Assembly (NCBI RefSeq): GCF_033542235.1
Contig: NZ_JAWRCU010000002.1
Coordinates: 186,001-250,000, forward strand
DNA: 64,000 bases
DNA from: JAWRCU01 sp033542235
GTDB lineage: Bacteria; Pseudomonadota; Alphaproteobacteria; Rhizobiales; Rhizobiaceae
Reading direction: 5' to 3'
Of the stretch, positions 16,912-26,366 are shown piece after piece; the stretch's first letter is position 1, and each line of letters starts with the position of its first letter. The translations under genes were made by a program, and so were the position numbers. The notes under the pieces are model-generated. The model was not told the DNA's origin. It saw only the letters and a program-made list of their open reading frames with translations, and ran no database searches.

Positions 16912-18606
16912 ATGGATCGGCAACGGGTTCCGCTCAAGGTGACCTGGGCCCGCTTCGTGCGCGCAGTTCGAAATTTTGCGAGCTCGGAGGTCGGCGGGCG
17001 GGCCAAATTCATGGCTGGCGGCCTCTTCGCCCTGCTGTGCGGTCTGAGCGGCCTGAACGTGGTCAACAGCTACGTCGGCCGCAATTTCATGACAGCGATC
17101 GCTGACCGCCAGACTGACGCATTCATCCGGCTGGCGATACTGTATCTTGGCGTGTTCGCTGCTTTGACGCTTGTCGGGGTCTTCGCCCGATTTGCCGAAG
17201 AGCGGCTGGCGCTGCTTTGGCGCGAGTTCATAACCCGGCGCGCGGTCACGGTCTATCTCGCTGACGGGACCTACTACCGTCTGGACGCCTCGGGGCAGCT
17301 TACCCATCCCGACCAGCGGATGGCGGATGACGTTCGCACCTTCACGATCACCACGCTCTCCTTTGTTCTGATGGTGTTCAACAGCAGTCTCACGGTACTG
17401 ACCTTTTCCGGCGTGCTGTGGTCGATCAATCCTTTGCTGTTCGTTGTAGCCGTCCTCTATGCGGCTTGCGGCTCCTATCTGACGATCGCCCTCGGGCGGC
17501 CGCTGATCAATCTGAACTACGATCAGCTCGACAAGGAGGCTAGCTTCCGTTCCGGGCTCATTCATGTTCGGGAAAGTGCCGAGCCGATCCTGCTGGCGAG
17601 GGACGAGGAGCGGCAGAAAGGGCTGTTGTTGACCAGGCTCGAAGATCTGGTCGCGAATTTTCGCCGAATTACTTCCATCAATCGCAACGTGGGATTCTTC
17701 ACCACCGGCTATAATTGGCTGATCCAGATCATCCCGGCCCTGATCGTTGCTCCGGCATTTATAAAAGGCGAGATCGAGTTCGGTGTGATCACCCAGTCCG
17801 CCGCGGCATTCGCCGTACTTGTGGGCGCGTTTTCGCTGATCGTCACCCAATTCCAGTCGATCTCGAACTTCGCAGCGGTAGTCGCGCGGATCAGTTCGCT
17901 GATAGAGGCCATCGAAAAAGCACCGGCTACCCCGAGCGCTGGTTCGACCATCGAAATCGTCGAGCGAGAAGGGTCTTTGACTTACCAAGGGCTGACCCTG
18001 CTGTCATCGAGGGATGGGCCCCCTCTCATCAAGAGTTTGTCAGTGTCGATCCCGGGCGGGGGACACGTCTTGCTCGCAGGACCGAACAAGGCCCCGGGAA
18101 CGGCTTTGTTCAGAGCGACCGCGGGCATTCCGACCCCGGGCGCAGGGCGCATCATTCGGCCCAGGTCCGGCGATCTCGCTTTTCTCGCGCAACGGCCCTA
18201 TCTGCCGCCGGGTACCTTGCGTGGGATCCTGGTGCGCCCGGAGAAGGCAAGCGACATGTCGGACGACCGAATTCTCGGCGTGTTGCGCGAGCTCGGTATC
18301 GAGGAACTCGTGAGCAGGGCAGGCGGACTGGATGGGGAGCAAGCCTGGGCGACTTCCCTGTCGCTGACCGAGCAGCAGCTTCTGGCCCTTGCGGGAGCGA
18401 TGCTTGCCGCGCCGCGCTTCGTGTTCCTGGATCGGGTCGACGCGACCCTCGGTCCCCAGCAACTCCGCAAAACACTGCAGCTGCTTTCCGAGCGTTCGAT
18501 TACCTGCGTCAACAACGGTGAGCCCCACGAAGCGCGTGGTATCTACAGCGCGGTTCTCGAGTTCAGCGAGGACGGTGGATGGACCTGGACTGAGACTCCT
18601 GCCTGA
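16912..18606 (+). CDS. ABC exporter of the SbmA/BacA-YddA type with a destroyed ATPase site
   Basis: This is a 564-residue fusion of a six-helix membrane domain (about 25-335, ABC_membrane_2 type; marks WREFITRRAV, HPDQRMADDV) and a nucleotide-binding domain (about 355-564). Every catalytic element of the ATPase is altered: the P-loop is GPNKAPGT (residues 390-397) without the essential Gly-Lys-Ser/Thr; the signature is LSLTEQQ (483-489); after Walker B FVFLD the catalytic Glu is Arg508; the H-loop His is Glu537. The frame is nevertheless intact over the whole length, so it is probably expressed. Rhizobial BacA works without any ATPase domain, driven by protons, and this protein may do the same. 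It has a good ribosome site (GGAGGG) at 16901 and lies between lactate dehydrogenase and aldolase. Confidence 0.85.
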   Translation: MDRQRVPLKVTWARFVRAVRNFASSEVGGRAKFMAGGLFALLCGLSGLNVVNSYVGRNFMTAIADRQTDAFIRLAILYLGVFAALTLVGVFARFAEERLALLWREFITRRAVTVYLADGTYYRLDASGQLTHPDQRMADDVRTFTITTLSFVLMVFNSSLTVLTFSGVLWSINPLLFVVAVLYAACGSYLTIALGRPLINLNYDQLDKEASFRSGLIHVRESAEPILLARDEERQKGLLLTRLEDLVANFRRITSINRNVGFFTTGYNWLIQIIPALIVAPAFIKGEIEFGVITQSAAAFAVLVGAFSLIVTQFQSISNFAAVVARISSLIEAIEKAPATPSAGSTIEIVEREGSLTYQGLTLLSSRDGPPLIKSLSVSIPGGGHVLLAGPNKAPGTALFRATAGIPTPGAGRIIRPRSGDLAFLAQRPYLPPGTLRGILVRPEKASDMSDDRILGVLRELGIEELVSRAGGLDGEQAWATSLSLTEQQLLALAGAMLAAPRFVFLDRVDATLGPQQLRKTLQLLSERSITCVNNGEPHEARGIYSAVLEFSEDGGWTWTETPA

Positions 18607-18732
18607 GCTTTTGGCAACCCAGGTGCCAGCGTGAGCAGGTCATAATCCTGTTGGCGGGCGCCCACCAGTTGCCGGCTACTCCCGAAAACTGCTCGACCAC
18701 TCCCTGCGAGTGCCTAATCCGACCCCCGAACT

Positions 18733-18743
18733 TACAGTAACTT
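18733..18743 (+). promoter_or_regulatory. TACxGTAACTT motif (partial copy) upstream of aldolase
   Basis: TACAGTAACTT lies 86 bases before the aldolase start. It is an incomplete member of the motif found at 27157, 29100 and 33507, lacking the final AC. It lies in the 222-base gap between the exporter and aldolase genes. Confidence 0.35.
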
Positions 18744-18828
18744 CTTTATCCAAAGCTGGTTCTGATCCCGCGAATGATGATATTTTTTGACCGGAGGGCT
18801 GGTGGAGCACGATCGGGAGGGCTCCTCG

Positions 18829-19845
18829 ATGACCCACGAACTGGCGAGCACGGCAGCGGCGCTGGTTGCTGACGGGAAAGGCATTCTCGCGGCGGACGAG
18901 ACGGTCCCGACCTTGACCAAGCGGTTCGACGCACTCGGAATCCGATCCACTGAAGAAACTAGGCGGGCCTACCGGGAAATGCTGTTCACCTCCAAGGGGG
19001 CTGCCGAGTTCATCAGCGGCGTCATCATGTATGACGAGACCATCCGCCAAGAGAGCTCCGACGGAACGCCTTTCGCGGAGGTGCTCTCGAGCCAAGGGAT
19101 ATTTCCCGGCATCAAGGTCGACACGGGCGCGAAGCCTCTTGCCGGCTCGCCGGACGAGAAGGTGACCGAAGGGCTCGACGGATTGCGGGATCGCCTCTCG
19201 GAATACCGTTCTATGGGCGCCCGCTTCGCCAAGTGGCGGGCCGTAATTCGCATTGCCGACGCTCTGCCGAGCGTCGCATGCGTGAGTGCAAACGCTCATG
19301 CTCTCGGGCGATACGCCGCGCTTTGCCAGGAGCAGGATCTCGTGCCGATTGTGGAGCCGGAAGTGTTGATGGACGGGTCGCACACGATCGAGCGCTGCGA
19401 AGAAGTCACCGGCGCGGTCCTCCACGCAGTGTTCAATGCCCTGTTCGAGCAGCGGGTGGTGCTGGAGTCCATGCTGCTCAAGCCCAACATGGTGATCGCG
19501 GGCGAGAAATGCCCTCGGGCAGCTTCCGTCGAGGAGGTCGCCGTCGCTACTCTCCGCTGCCTCAGGCGTCACGTGCCCGTTGCGGTGCCCGGCATCGTGT
19601 TTCTATCGGGCGGCCAGGACCAGCTGGCGGCCACTGCCCATCTTAATGCCATCAACCGACTGCCCGGGCCCAAGCCCTGGAAGATCACTTTCTCCTATGG
19701 GCGTGCGCTCCAGGACCCGGCAATGGAGGCGTGGCAGGGCCGCGAAGAGACACTGAGGATGGGTCAGGAGGCGCTTTACCGCCGGGCTCACTGCAACGGG
19801 GCGGCCTGCCTTGGGAAGTACACTGCCGAGATGGAGGCGGCCTGA
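18829..19845 (+). CDS. Class I fructose-bisphosphate aldolase
   Basis: This is a 338-residue Schiff-base aldolase. Landmarks are GKGILAADET near the N-terminus, FAKWRAVI, VEPEVLMDGSH and the active-site segment LLKPNMVI with the Schiff-base Lys218, followed by FLSGGQ and FSYGRALQ. It interconverts fructose-1,6-bisphosphate with the two triose phosphates. ATG 18829 was chosen over 18787 because a GGGAGG site (18815-18820) precedes it and the protein then begins THELASTAAALVADGKG as in homologues. It sits in the carbon island before a phosphatase and a GH94 enzyme. Confidence 0.95.
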   Translation: MTHELASTAAALVADGKGILAADETVPTLTKRFDALGIRSTEETRRAYREMLFTSKGAAEFISGVIMYDETIRQESSDGTPFAEVLSSQGIFPGIKVDTGAKPLAGSPDEKVTEGLDGLRDRLSEYRSMGARFAKWRAVIRIADALPSVACVSANAHALGRYAALCQEQDLVPIVEPEVLMDGSHTIERCEEVTGAVLHAVFNALFEQRVVLESMLLKPNMVIAGEKCPRAASVEEVAVATLRCLRRHVPVAVPGIVFLSGGQDQLAATAHLNAINRLPGPKPWKITFSYGRALQDPAMEAWQGREETLRMGQEALYRRAHCNGAACLGKYTAEMEAA

Positions 19846-19992
19846 TCGGGGTTGGTCATTTCCCGTCGCGGCCGGCATGGCGGCGTCGATGACAGCCCTG
19901 CTCGAGAAGCGCCTTACCAGGGAATGCGTCAAGCCGCGCCTCCCTGAATTGCTGCGGGAAAACCGACAACGTCTAAGCCGGGAGAGCTGGAC

Positions 19993-20562
19993 GTGAGCGT
20001 GTTCGTAATCAGGCATGGGGAGACCGAGTGGAGCCAGAGCGGGCACCACACCGGCACGACAGACATCGCCCTGACCGACAATGGACGACGACAGGCGGAA
20101 CGGATGCGGGCCGTGCTGGCCAGGCACAACTTCGCGCTCGTTCTCGTAAGCCCGCTGCAGCGGGCACGGGAGACTTGCGGTTTGGCGGGGCTTGGCGAGG
20201 GAGCCATCGTCGACCCGGACCTGATGGAATGGAACTACGGCGAATACGAAGGGCTGACGCCCAAGGAAATCCAGGCGAAGAGGCCGGACTGGCTGATTTT
20301 CCGGGATGGATGCCCGGGCGGCGAGACGGCAGCCCAAGTCGGTGCTCGGGTGGATCGCATCCTGGCCCGGGCGCGGGCTGCGGACGGCGATGTCGCCCTT
20401 TTCGCGCACGGACATGTGCTGCGCGTGCTGGGGGCGCGATGGCTCGGGCTGCCACCGCATGCCGGACAGCACTTTCTCTTGGATACGGGTACTGTGAGCG
20501 TTCTCGCCCACTACCACGAGATTCCCGCAGTCAGGATCTGGAATGGACACCTTGCCGGTTAG
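19993..20562 (+). CDS. Histidine phosphatase (phosphoglycerate-mutase-like)
   Basis: This is a 189-residue member of the histidine phosphatase superfamily. The catalytic RHGE motif is at the N-terminus (VIRHGETEWS), SPLQRARETC and NYGEYEGL follow, and the second catalytic His is in FAHGHVLRVL. Such small proteins are often sugar-phosphate or acid phosphatases rather than true mutases, so the substrate is open. The start is GTG 19993 behind GGGAGAG. It lies between aldolase and the GH94 gene on the same strand. Confidence 0.87.
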   Translation: MSVFVIRHGETEWSQSGHHTGTTDIALTDNGRRQAERMRAVLARHNFALVLVSPLQRARETCGLAGLGEGAIVDPDLMEWNYGEYEGLTPKEIQAKRPDWLIFRDGCPGGETAAQVGARVDRILARARAADGDVALFAHGHVLRVLGARWLGLPPHAGQHFLLDTGTVSVLAHYHEIPAVRIWNGHLAG

Positions 20563-20642
20563 CAGCCTGTTGGAAGGCCGACCACCATGGACTGGCTGAG
20601 GCTGGATGAGTCGGGGCTGTCGTTTGAATAGGGAAGACGGCG

Positions 20643-23600
20643 ATGGAAAAATTGGCCAAACGCGGTAGCGCGCCCGCCACGGCGAACGAACTGATGGATC
20701 AGGCACCCGCTATCAGCTTGCTCTCCAACGGTCGCTACAGTGTCATGGTCACCGATGCAGGTAGCGGCTGGAGCAAGTTGCGAGACCTTGACGTCACTCG
20801 GTGGCGGGAGGATGCCACAAGGGATTGCTGGGGGCAGTTTTGCTTTGTCCGAGATCTGGCCGACAACACGTGCTGGTCCATCGGCAAGCAGCCGGCTTTC
20901 CGGCCCGCAAACAATTACGGGCACGCTTTTCATGGAGATAGGGCGGAGTTCCGGTGTCGCGCCGAAGACATCGACATCGCTTGGAATGTCTGTGTCGCAC
21001 CTGATGTCGACGCAGAAGTGCGCGCACTGACCGTCACCAACCATGGCGGGCGTCGGCGCAGCCTCGAATTCACCAGCTATTCCGAGGTCTGCCTCAACAA
21101 TCGTCGCGCGGACAGAGCGCATCCGGCATTTGCCAAGCTCTTTGTGGAAACACGCTACGAAAATGATACAGGCGCCCTCTTTGCGCGTCGCAGACCGCGC
21201 GCTGCAGACCAAAAACCAATTTGGGCGGTTCATGTTTCGTCATCCAGCCAAGAGGCCGGCGAAGTCGTCGGATATGAGACCGATCGGCTCAGATTTCTTG
21301 GACGTGGCCGTACGGTGGCGAATCCAGCGGCATGTGATGCCGGCGCGGCCCTTTCCAACACGACAGGTCCCGTACTCGATCCGGTCTTCTGTCTGCGGCG
21401 GACGCTCCATCTGGAACCTGGTGCTACTGCGCGGGTGGCCTTCGCGACCGGAGCCGCCGACGACCAACTCGCCGTCAAGGCAATCGCCGAGCGGTATTCG
21501 CGTTTCGATGCTGTCGATGAAACATTCTCTGAGGCGCTCAAGAACTATCGAGCCGAGCTCCGCGACCTGAAGTTCACCGCTGACCAGGTCGCCCTGTTCA
21601 ACCGTCTGGCCGGGAGCATTGCATTCGCAAATCCCGTCGTTCGGCAGACGATTCACTCCAAGAAAGATCTGCTGGATCGGGGGGATTTGTGGTCCCACGG
21701 AATTTCCGGCGATCTGCCGATCGTCCTGGTCGGCATCGATAATGACGGCGACGACGCAGTGGTTCGCGACATGACGGCGGCGCATGGCTTCAGCTGCCGC
21801 CGGGGTTTGCAATTTGACCTTGTCCTGTTCGACGCCCGTGGCTCCAGTAGTGCCAAGCGATTGACGACAAAGCTGCAAGCCGGCCCGGAAGGCGAACTCG
21901 TCGGCAAGCCAGGAGGCATTTTTGTCCTGTCCGGGGCCACCGCCCCGGCTGATCATGTGGACACCATCGCGGCCGTCGCCAATATCGTCTTGTCGAGCAA
22001 ATCGGGCTCGCTTGCCGATCAACTTGATCGGCAGCGCTCAGTCTCATCGCTTCCCCCACAGATATCCGGGGCTCGAGCGACCGAGGTTCCCACCGAACCT
22101 GCTGCCGTTACGGTCGAGGATCTGCTGTACTGGAACGGGTTCGGCGGCTTTACACATGACGGAAGCGAATATGTCGTGGTGGTGGACTGCCATGACGCAC
22201 AGGCCCCGGCGCTGCCGCCGGCACCTTGGACCAACGTCATCGCAAACCCTAGTTTTGGTTGCCTTGCGAGCGAAGCCGGGCTTGGTTACAGCTGGGCGGA
22301 CAACAGCCAGATGAACCGGCTGACGCCCTGGTCGAACGATCCGGTTTCCGACACGCCCGGCGAGGTCATTTACCTCAGGGACGAAGAAACCGGCGAGGTT
22401 TGGACGCCGACGCCCTTGCCGCTCGGGCATCCGGCAATCGTAACCGTCCGCCACGGTCAGGGTTACAGCATCTACGAAAACAGTAGCCGGCATCTGCATC
22501 AGGAGTTGACGGTGCATGTCCCGCCTCAGGACGCGGTCAAGATCCTGCGCGTTGAATTGACCAATAATGGAACCCGAACCCGCCACTTATCGGCAACGTA
22601 TTTCGCCGAGTGGGTGCTGGGGACACAACGTGAAGACGCCGCGATGCAGATCGTCTGCGAACGCGATGCCGAAACGGGAGCTATCGTGGCGCGCAACAGC
22701 TGGGGCGGTGATTTTGCTGGAAAGCTCGCATTTGCGGCCGCCAGCCAGCCTGCAAGCTCAGCCACTTCCGACCGTGCAGAATTCCTTGGCAAATACGGCT
22801 CCGTGTTTCGGCCGGCAGCATTGGCGCGGACCGCGCTGGCGGAAAGGTTCGGTGCCCTGCAGGATCCTTGCGCGGCGCTGATGGTAGACGTTTCCCTGGC
22901 ACCCGGCGAGAGCAAGGAGGTCGTCTTTGTACTTGGACAGGGTGCCGATCTCGACCATGTCCGCGGACTTGTTCGCGACCATGCCGAGCCTGGGAGCGCG
23001 CGCCGATCTTTCGCTGCCATATCCTCCCGGTGGGAAGACATTCTGAATGCAGTCCAGGTCTCGACTCCGGACATCGGCCTGAACTTCATGGTGAACCGTT
23101 GGCTGCCGTACCAGGTCCTGGCCTGCCGTGTCTGGGCGCGCACCGGCAACTACCAGTCCGGTGGGGCATATGGCTTCAGGGACCAGCTTCAGGATGTGAT
23201 GGCGCTGGTCCACAGTGCGCCGGACGAAACCCGCTCGCACATCTTGCGGGCGGCGGCTCGTCAATTCAGGGAGGGCGACGTCCAGCACTGGTGGCATCCG
23301 CCATCCGGCATCGGAGTGCGCACGCGCATGACGGACGACCTGTATTTCCTGCCTTTTGTCGTTTACCACTACGTCACGATCACCGGCGACGTTCCGTTGC
23401 TCGATGTGGAGGTACCCTTCATCGAGTCACCGGTGCTGAAGAAGGACCAGGAAGAGGACTTCAACAAACCAAAAATCAGCGAAGAGACGGGCACCGTCTA
23501 CGAGCATTGCATACGCGCGCTGGAACATGGTTTTCGATTGGGCCGCCACGGTCTGCCGCTGATGGGAACAGGCGACTGGAACGACGGCATGAACAAGGTC

Positions 23601-24539
23601 GGCGCCGAAGGGAAGGGCGAAAGCGTCTGGAACGGCTGGTTCTTCCTCACGGTCTTGAAATCGTTTGCCGAGATTTCGGCGTCCCGTGGTGACGAAAGCC
23701 GCGCTGCCTGGTGCCGCGAACGGACAGCAAGCTTACGCACGGCCCTGGAGGCCGATGCCTGGGATGGCGCCTGGTATCGCCGAGCCTATTTCGACGACGG
23801 TACTCCGCTCGGGTCGTCTCAGAACGACGAATGCCAGATCGATGCCATCCCGCAGGCGTGGGCTGTCATCTCCGGAGAGGCCAATGCGGACCGGGCTTCG
23901 ACGGCGATGAACTCGGTCTACGAAAGGCTTGTTCGCGAAAAGGACGGGCTGATCGCGCTTTTCGAGCCGCCCTTCGACAAAGGCTCGCTATCCCCGGGTT
24001 ACATCAAGGGCTACGTTCCCGGCATCCGCGAAAATGGCGGCCAATACACGCATGCGGCCACCTGGGTGGTCTGGGCGGCTGCGCTGCTGGGCGACGGCGA
24101 TCGCGCCTTCAATCTCTGGAACCTGATCAATCCGATCTCCCATACATCGACGAGAGAACAAGTCGAACACTACAAGGTGGAACCCTATGTGGTCACCGCC
24201 GACGTATATGGCGCGCCGCCGCATACGGGACGCGGAGGCTGGTCATGGTACACCGGTTCGGCCAGCTGGCTGTATCGGGCAGCGCTTGAGGCCATCCTTG
24301 GTCTTCGACGGCAGGACCGGACGCTGCGGTTCGAGCCCTGCATTCCGGCGAGCTGGCCGGGTTATGAGCTGAACTACAAATATGGATCGGCGACCTACCG
24401 CATCCGTTTCGACAACTCGAAGAAGGTCGGCCGAGGAGTTCTGTCCGTCACCGTGGACGGAATCCTTTCGGCAGACGGGAGCATAGGGCTCAATGCCGAC
24501 GGGCTGACCCACGATGTTCGCGTCGCAATTGGCTACTGA
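20643..24539 (+). CDS. GH94-family glucan phosphorylase-like protein (NdvB C-terminal-half-like)
   Basis: This is a 1298-residue protein matching the C-terminal half of cyclic beta-1,2-glucan synthase. Two related beta-sandwich carbohydrate domains are visible (GSGWSKLRDLDVTRWRED near residue 39; GLGYSWADNSQMNRLTPW near residue 545), followed by an (alpha/alpha)6 catalytic domain with YGFRDQLQDVMA, HWWHPPSGIGVRTRMTDD and the catalytic-Asp segment GTGDWNDGMN near residue 978; the C-terminus has GGWSWYTGSASWLYRA. No GT84 glucosyltransferase domain and no transmembrane region are present. Stand-alone relatives are phosphorylases that release glucose-1-phosphate (for example 1,2-beta-oligoglucan phosphorylase), which fits the neighbouring GH144-like enzyme and sugar-phosphate enzymes. 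The substrate is inferred, not shown. Confidence 0.88.
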   Translation: MEKLAKRGSAPATANELMDQAPAISLLSNGRYSVMVTDAGSGWSKLRDLDVTRWREDATRDCWGQFCFVRDLADNTCWSIGKQPAFRPANNYGHAFHGDRAEFRCRAEDIDIAWNVCVAPDVDAEVRALTVTNHGGRRRSLEFTSYSEVCLNNRRADRAHPAFAKLFVETRYENDTGALFARRRPRAADQKPIWAVHVSSSSQEAGEVVGYETDRLRFLGRGRTVANPAACDAGAALSNTTGPVLDPVFCLRRTLHLEPGATARVAFATGAADDQLAVKAIAERYSRFDAVDETFSEALKNYRAELRDLKFTADQVALFNRLAGSIAFANPVVRQTIHSKKDLLDRGDLWSHGISGDLPIVLVGIDNDGDDAVVRDMTAAHGFSCRRGLQFDLVLFDARGSSSAKRLTTKLQAGPEGELVGKPGGIFVLSGATAPADHVDTIAAVANIVLSSKSGSLADQLDRQRSVSSLPPQISGARATEVPTEPAAVTVEDLLYWNGFGGFTHDGSEYVVVVDCHDAQAPALPPAPWTNVIANPSFGCLASEAGLGYSWADNSQMNRLTPWSNDPVSDTPGEVIYLRDEETGEVWTPTPLPLGHPAIVTVRHGQGYSIYENSSRHLHQELTVHVPPQDAVKILRVELTNNGTRTRHLSATYFAEWVLGTQREDAAMQIVCERDAETGAIVARNSWGGDFAGKLAFAAASQPASSATSDRAEFLGKYGSVFRPAALARTALAERFGALQDPCAALMVDVSLAPGESKEVVFVLGQGADLDHVRGLVRDHAEPGSARRSFAAISSRWEDILNAVQVSTPDIGLNFMVNRWLPYQVLACRVWARTGNYQSGGAYGFRDQLQDVMALVHSAPDETRSHILRAAARQFREGDVQHWWHPPSGIGVRTRMTDDLYFLPFVVYHYVTITGDVPLLDVEVPFIESPVLKKDQEEDFNKPKISEETGTVYEHCIRALEHGFRLGRHGLPLMGTGDWNDGMNKVGAEGKGESVWNGWFFLTVLKSFAEISASRGDESRAAWCRERTASLRTALEADAWDGAWYRRAYFDDGTPLGSSQNDECQIDAIPQAWAVISGEANADRASTAMNSVYERLVREKDGLIALFEPPFDKGSLSPGYIKGYVPGIRENGGQYTHAATWVVWAAALLGDGDRAFNLWNLINPISHTSTREQVEHYKVEPYVVTADVYGAPPHTGRGGWSWYTGSASWLYRAALEAILGLRRQDRTLRFEPCIPASWPGYELNYKYGSATYRIRFDNSKKVGRGVLSVTVDGILSADGSIGLNADGLTHDVRVAIGY

Positions 24540-24817
24540 TGTTATCATGGACGCCTGACAGTACCCAGGCCCCCCGGGGCGTTGCAGGAGGTTCTCCTGG
24601 GCCATCCGGCATCCGGTGTAATCAGGCGCGCTTCGCCGGCGCGGATCCTGCAAGCCGGGACGTTCTCGGTGGTGAAACGCACGTCGCAAAGCCCTGGCTG
24701 GCACGCCGCCTGAAGGATTTTCAGCTCTGCGCGACGATGGTTCCGGTCGAGAGGTACACATAAGTCCGGCCGTTCTGATCTCCGCGTGTAGGGAGCGCAG
24801 CCCATTGTCAGATCAAC

Positions 24818-25912
24818 TCACTGTACGGTCGGCGGTAGCATGTACAACGTCATGGCGAGGATCACGTAAACCATTAACGCGAGAACGCCGATGAACCACG
24901 CCGACCGCCCGCTGTTTGTGACGAACATTGCTGTGAGGGTCGCGATGAGCACCATTACTACGGCACCCCGCCAGAACTGCAGGTTCATCGGGGAGGGGCC
25001 AACCAGGTAGCTCACCAGCACCAGGACTGGTGCAACGAACAACGCGATCTGGGAAGCGCTTCCAAGCGCGATGCCCACGCTCAAGTCGAGTCGGTTCTTG
25101 CGCGCGCCGGAAAAGGCTGAGGCCATTTCGGCGGCGCCGCCGACCAGTGCGACGACGATGAAACCGATAAAAGCAGGGGTCATCCCGAAAGCTTCGGCTG
25201 CCTTCTGCACAGACTCGACGAAAATCTCGCTCACGAGGGCCACGAGTACTGTTACGGCCCCCAGGGTGACCAGGGCCAGGCCAATCGGCCACGGTACTTC
25301 ACCCGCTTCGGCATGTTCCGCCCCGGAAAAGACTTCGCGGTGCGTGCTGAGCGTGAACAACAGCCCTAGCCCGTATCCGACGATCAGCAGAATGGCCAAG
25401 CCAAGGCTGAGCCTTTGGGTTGCTGCTGCTGCTGATATCGAGTCCACTTCTGCGACGGCCGAAGGCATTAGCAAGGCAATCGTTGCCAGGAAAAGCAGAC
25501 CCGACTGAAGACGCGCGCTGGCTCGGTTAAATTCTTGCAAGTGGTATTTGAGGCCGCCCAGCAGAAACGAGGCGCCCAGCATGAACAGAGTATTGGTGAC
25601 GATCGCACCTGCGATGGATGCCTTCACCAACGTGTATTGTCCGACGCGCAGAGCGGCCAGTGCAATGACCAGCTCGGTTAGATTTCCCAGGGTTGCATTG
25701 AGGAGCCCGCCCGCGGCGTCGCCCGTCTTGGCGGCAACGGACTCGGTAGCGTGACTGAGCAATCCCGCCAGCGGCACGATGGCGAGCACCGACAACACGA
25801 AGAGCGCTGTGTGGGCTTCCGGAGCGAGTTTTGCGGCGGCGAACACAACCGGGACCGCGACGAGCAACCATAGCATGGGGCTTTGGCGAATCTCCTTCAG
25901 AAGGGTGCCCAT
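24818..25912 (-). CDS. Calcium/proton antiporter (CaCA family, Cax/ChaA type)
   Basis: This is a 364-residue protein with about 11 membrane helices. The two alpha-repeats carry the acidic signatures GNLTELVIALAALR (first repeat) and GGAAEMASAFSGARKNRLDLS (second repeat), as in Ca2+/H+ exchangers. It would expel Ca2+ across the inner membrane using the proton gradient. It is monocistronic, convergent with the GH94 gene across a 278-base gap in which I see no gene. Confidence 0.92.
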   Translation of the reverse strand: MGTLLKEIRQSPMLWLLVAVPVVFAAAKLAPEAHTALFVLSVLAIVPLAGLLSHATESVAAKTGDAAGGLLNATLGNLTELVIALAALRVGQYTLVKASIAGAIVTNTLFMLGASFLLGGLKYHLQEFNRASARLQSGLLFLATIALLMPSAVAEVDSISAAAATQRLSLGLAILLIVGYGLGLLFTLSTHREVFSGAEHAEAGEVPWPIGLALVTLGAVTVLVALVSEIFVESVQKAAEAFGMTPAFIGFIVVALVGGAAEMASAFSGARKNRLDLSVGIALGSASQIALFVAPVLVLVSYLVGPSPMNLQFWRGAVVMVLIATLTAMFVTNSGRSAWFIGVLALMVYVILAMTLYMLPPTVQ

Positions 25913-26366
25913 CTGCTCACTCCCATTTGGTCACCTGGACGGATCGGTCTTTTCGTATTGCCGACTCGATTGCAGTTGTTCCGTATTTGGCAAGTAACAT
26001 TCGTCCACATGCTCGACTGCCACGCTTTCGACCGATTATTAGCATTTACTGATATTGCGTCTCGGCAAATAACGAGCAACCGCGCCGGAAAGAAAAGCGT
26101 GCTGCCGATCGACCCTTGGGACCTGTTGCCAAACCCGGAACGGCGTCGATGAGCGGTCCGCATTTGCGGCGGGAGCTGGGCGTCATCATTACCCAGAAAA
26201 GGAGATCGCAGCGTCGGTTGCTATTCGTACCTAAAGGAAAACGGACAGAAACGTTGGGAAGGGTCCTCCCGAACTGCAATCGCCGAAGGCGATTTTTGAG
26301 AATGTAGCTTAGGGGGCGCTTACCGTCACGAACAGATTGTATCGGCTCAAACGTTGGGAGTTTGTC
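25913..26366. other. Intergenic region, no gene recognised
   Basis: This region of about 450 bases separates two divergent genes (antiporter on minus, LTXXQ protein on plus) and should contain both promoters. The short reading frames here have no ribosome site or protein-like composition. I find no EcfG consensus within the allowed spacing. Confidence 0.4.

Noticed and set aside
26116..26307. A 63-codon Arg-rich open frame before the LTXXQ gene
   Set aside because: No ribosome site, arginine-rich random composition, and it occupies the region where two divergent promoters are expected.
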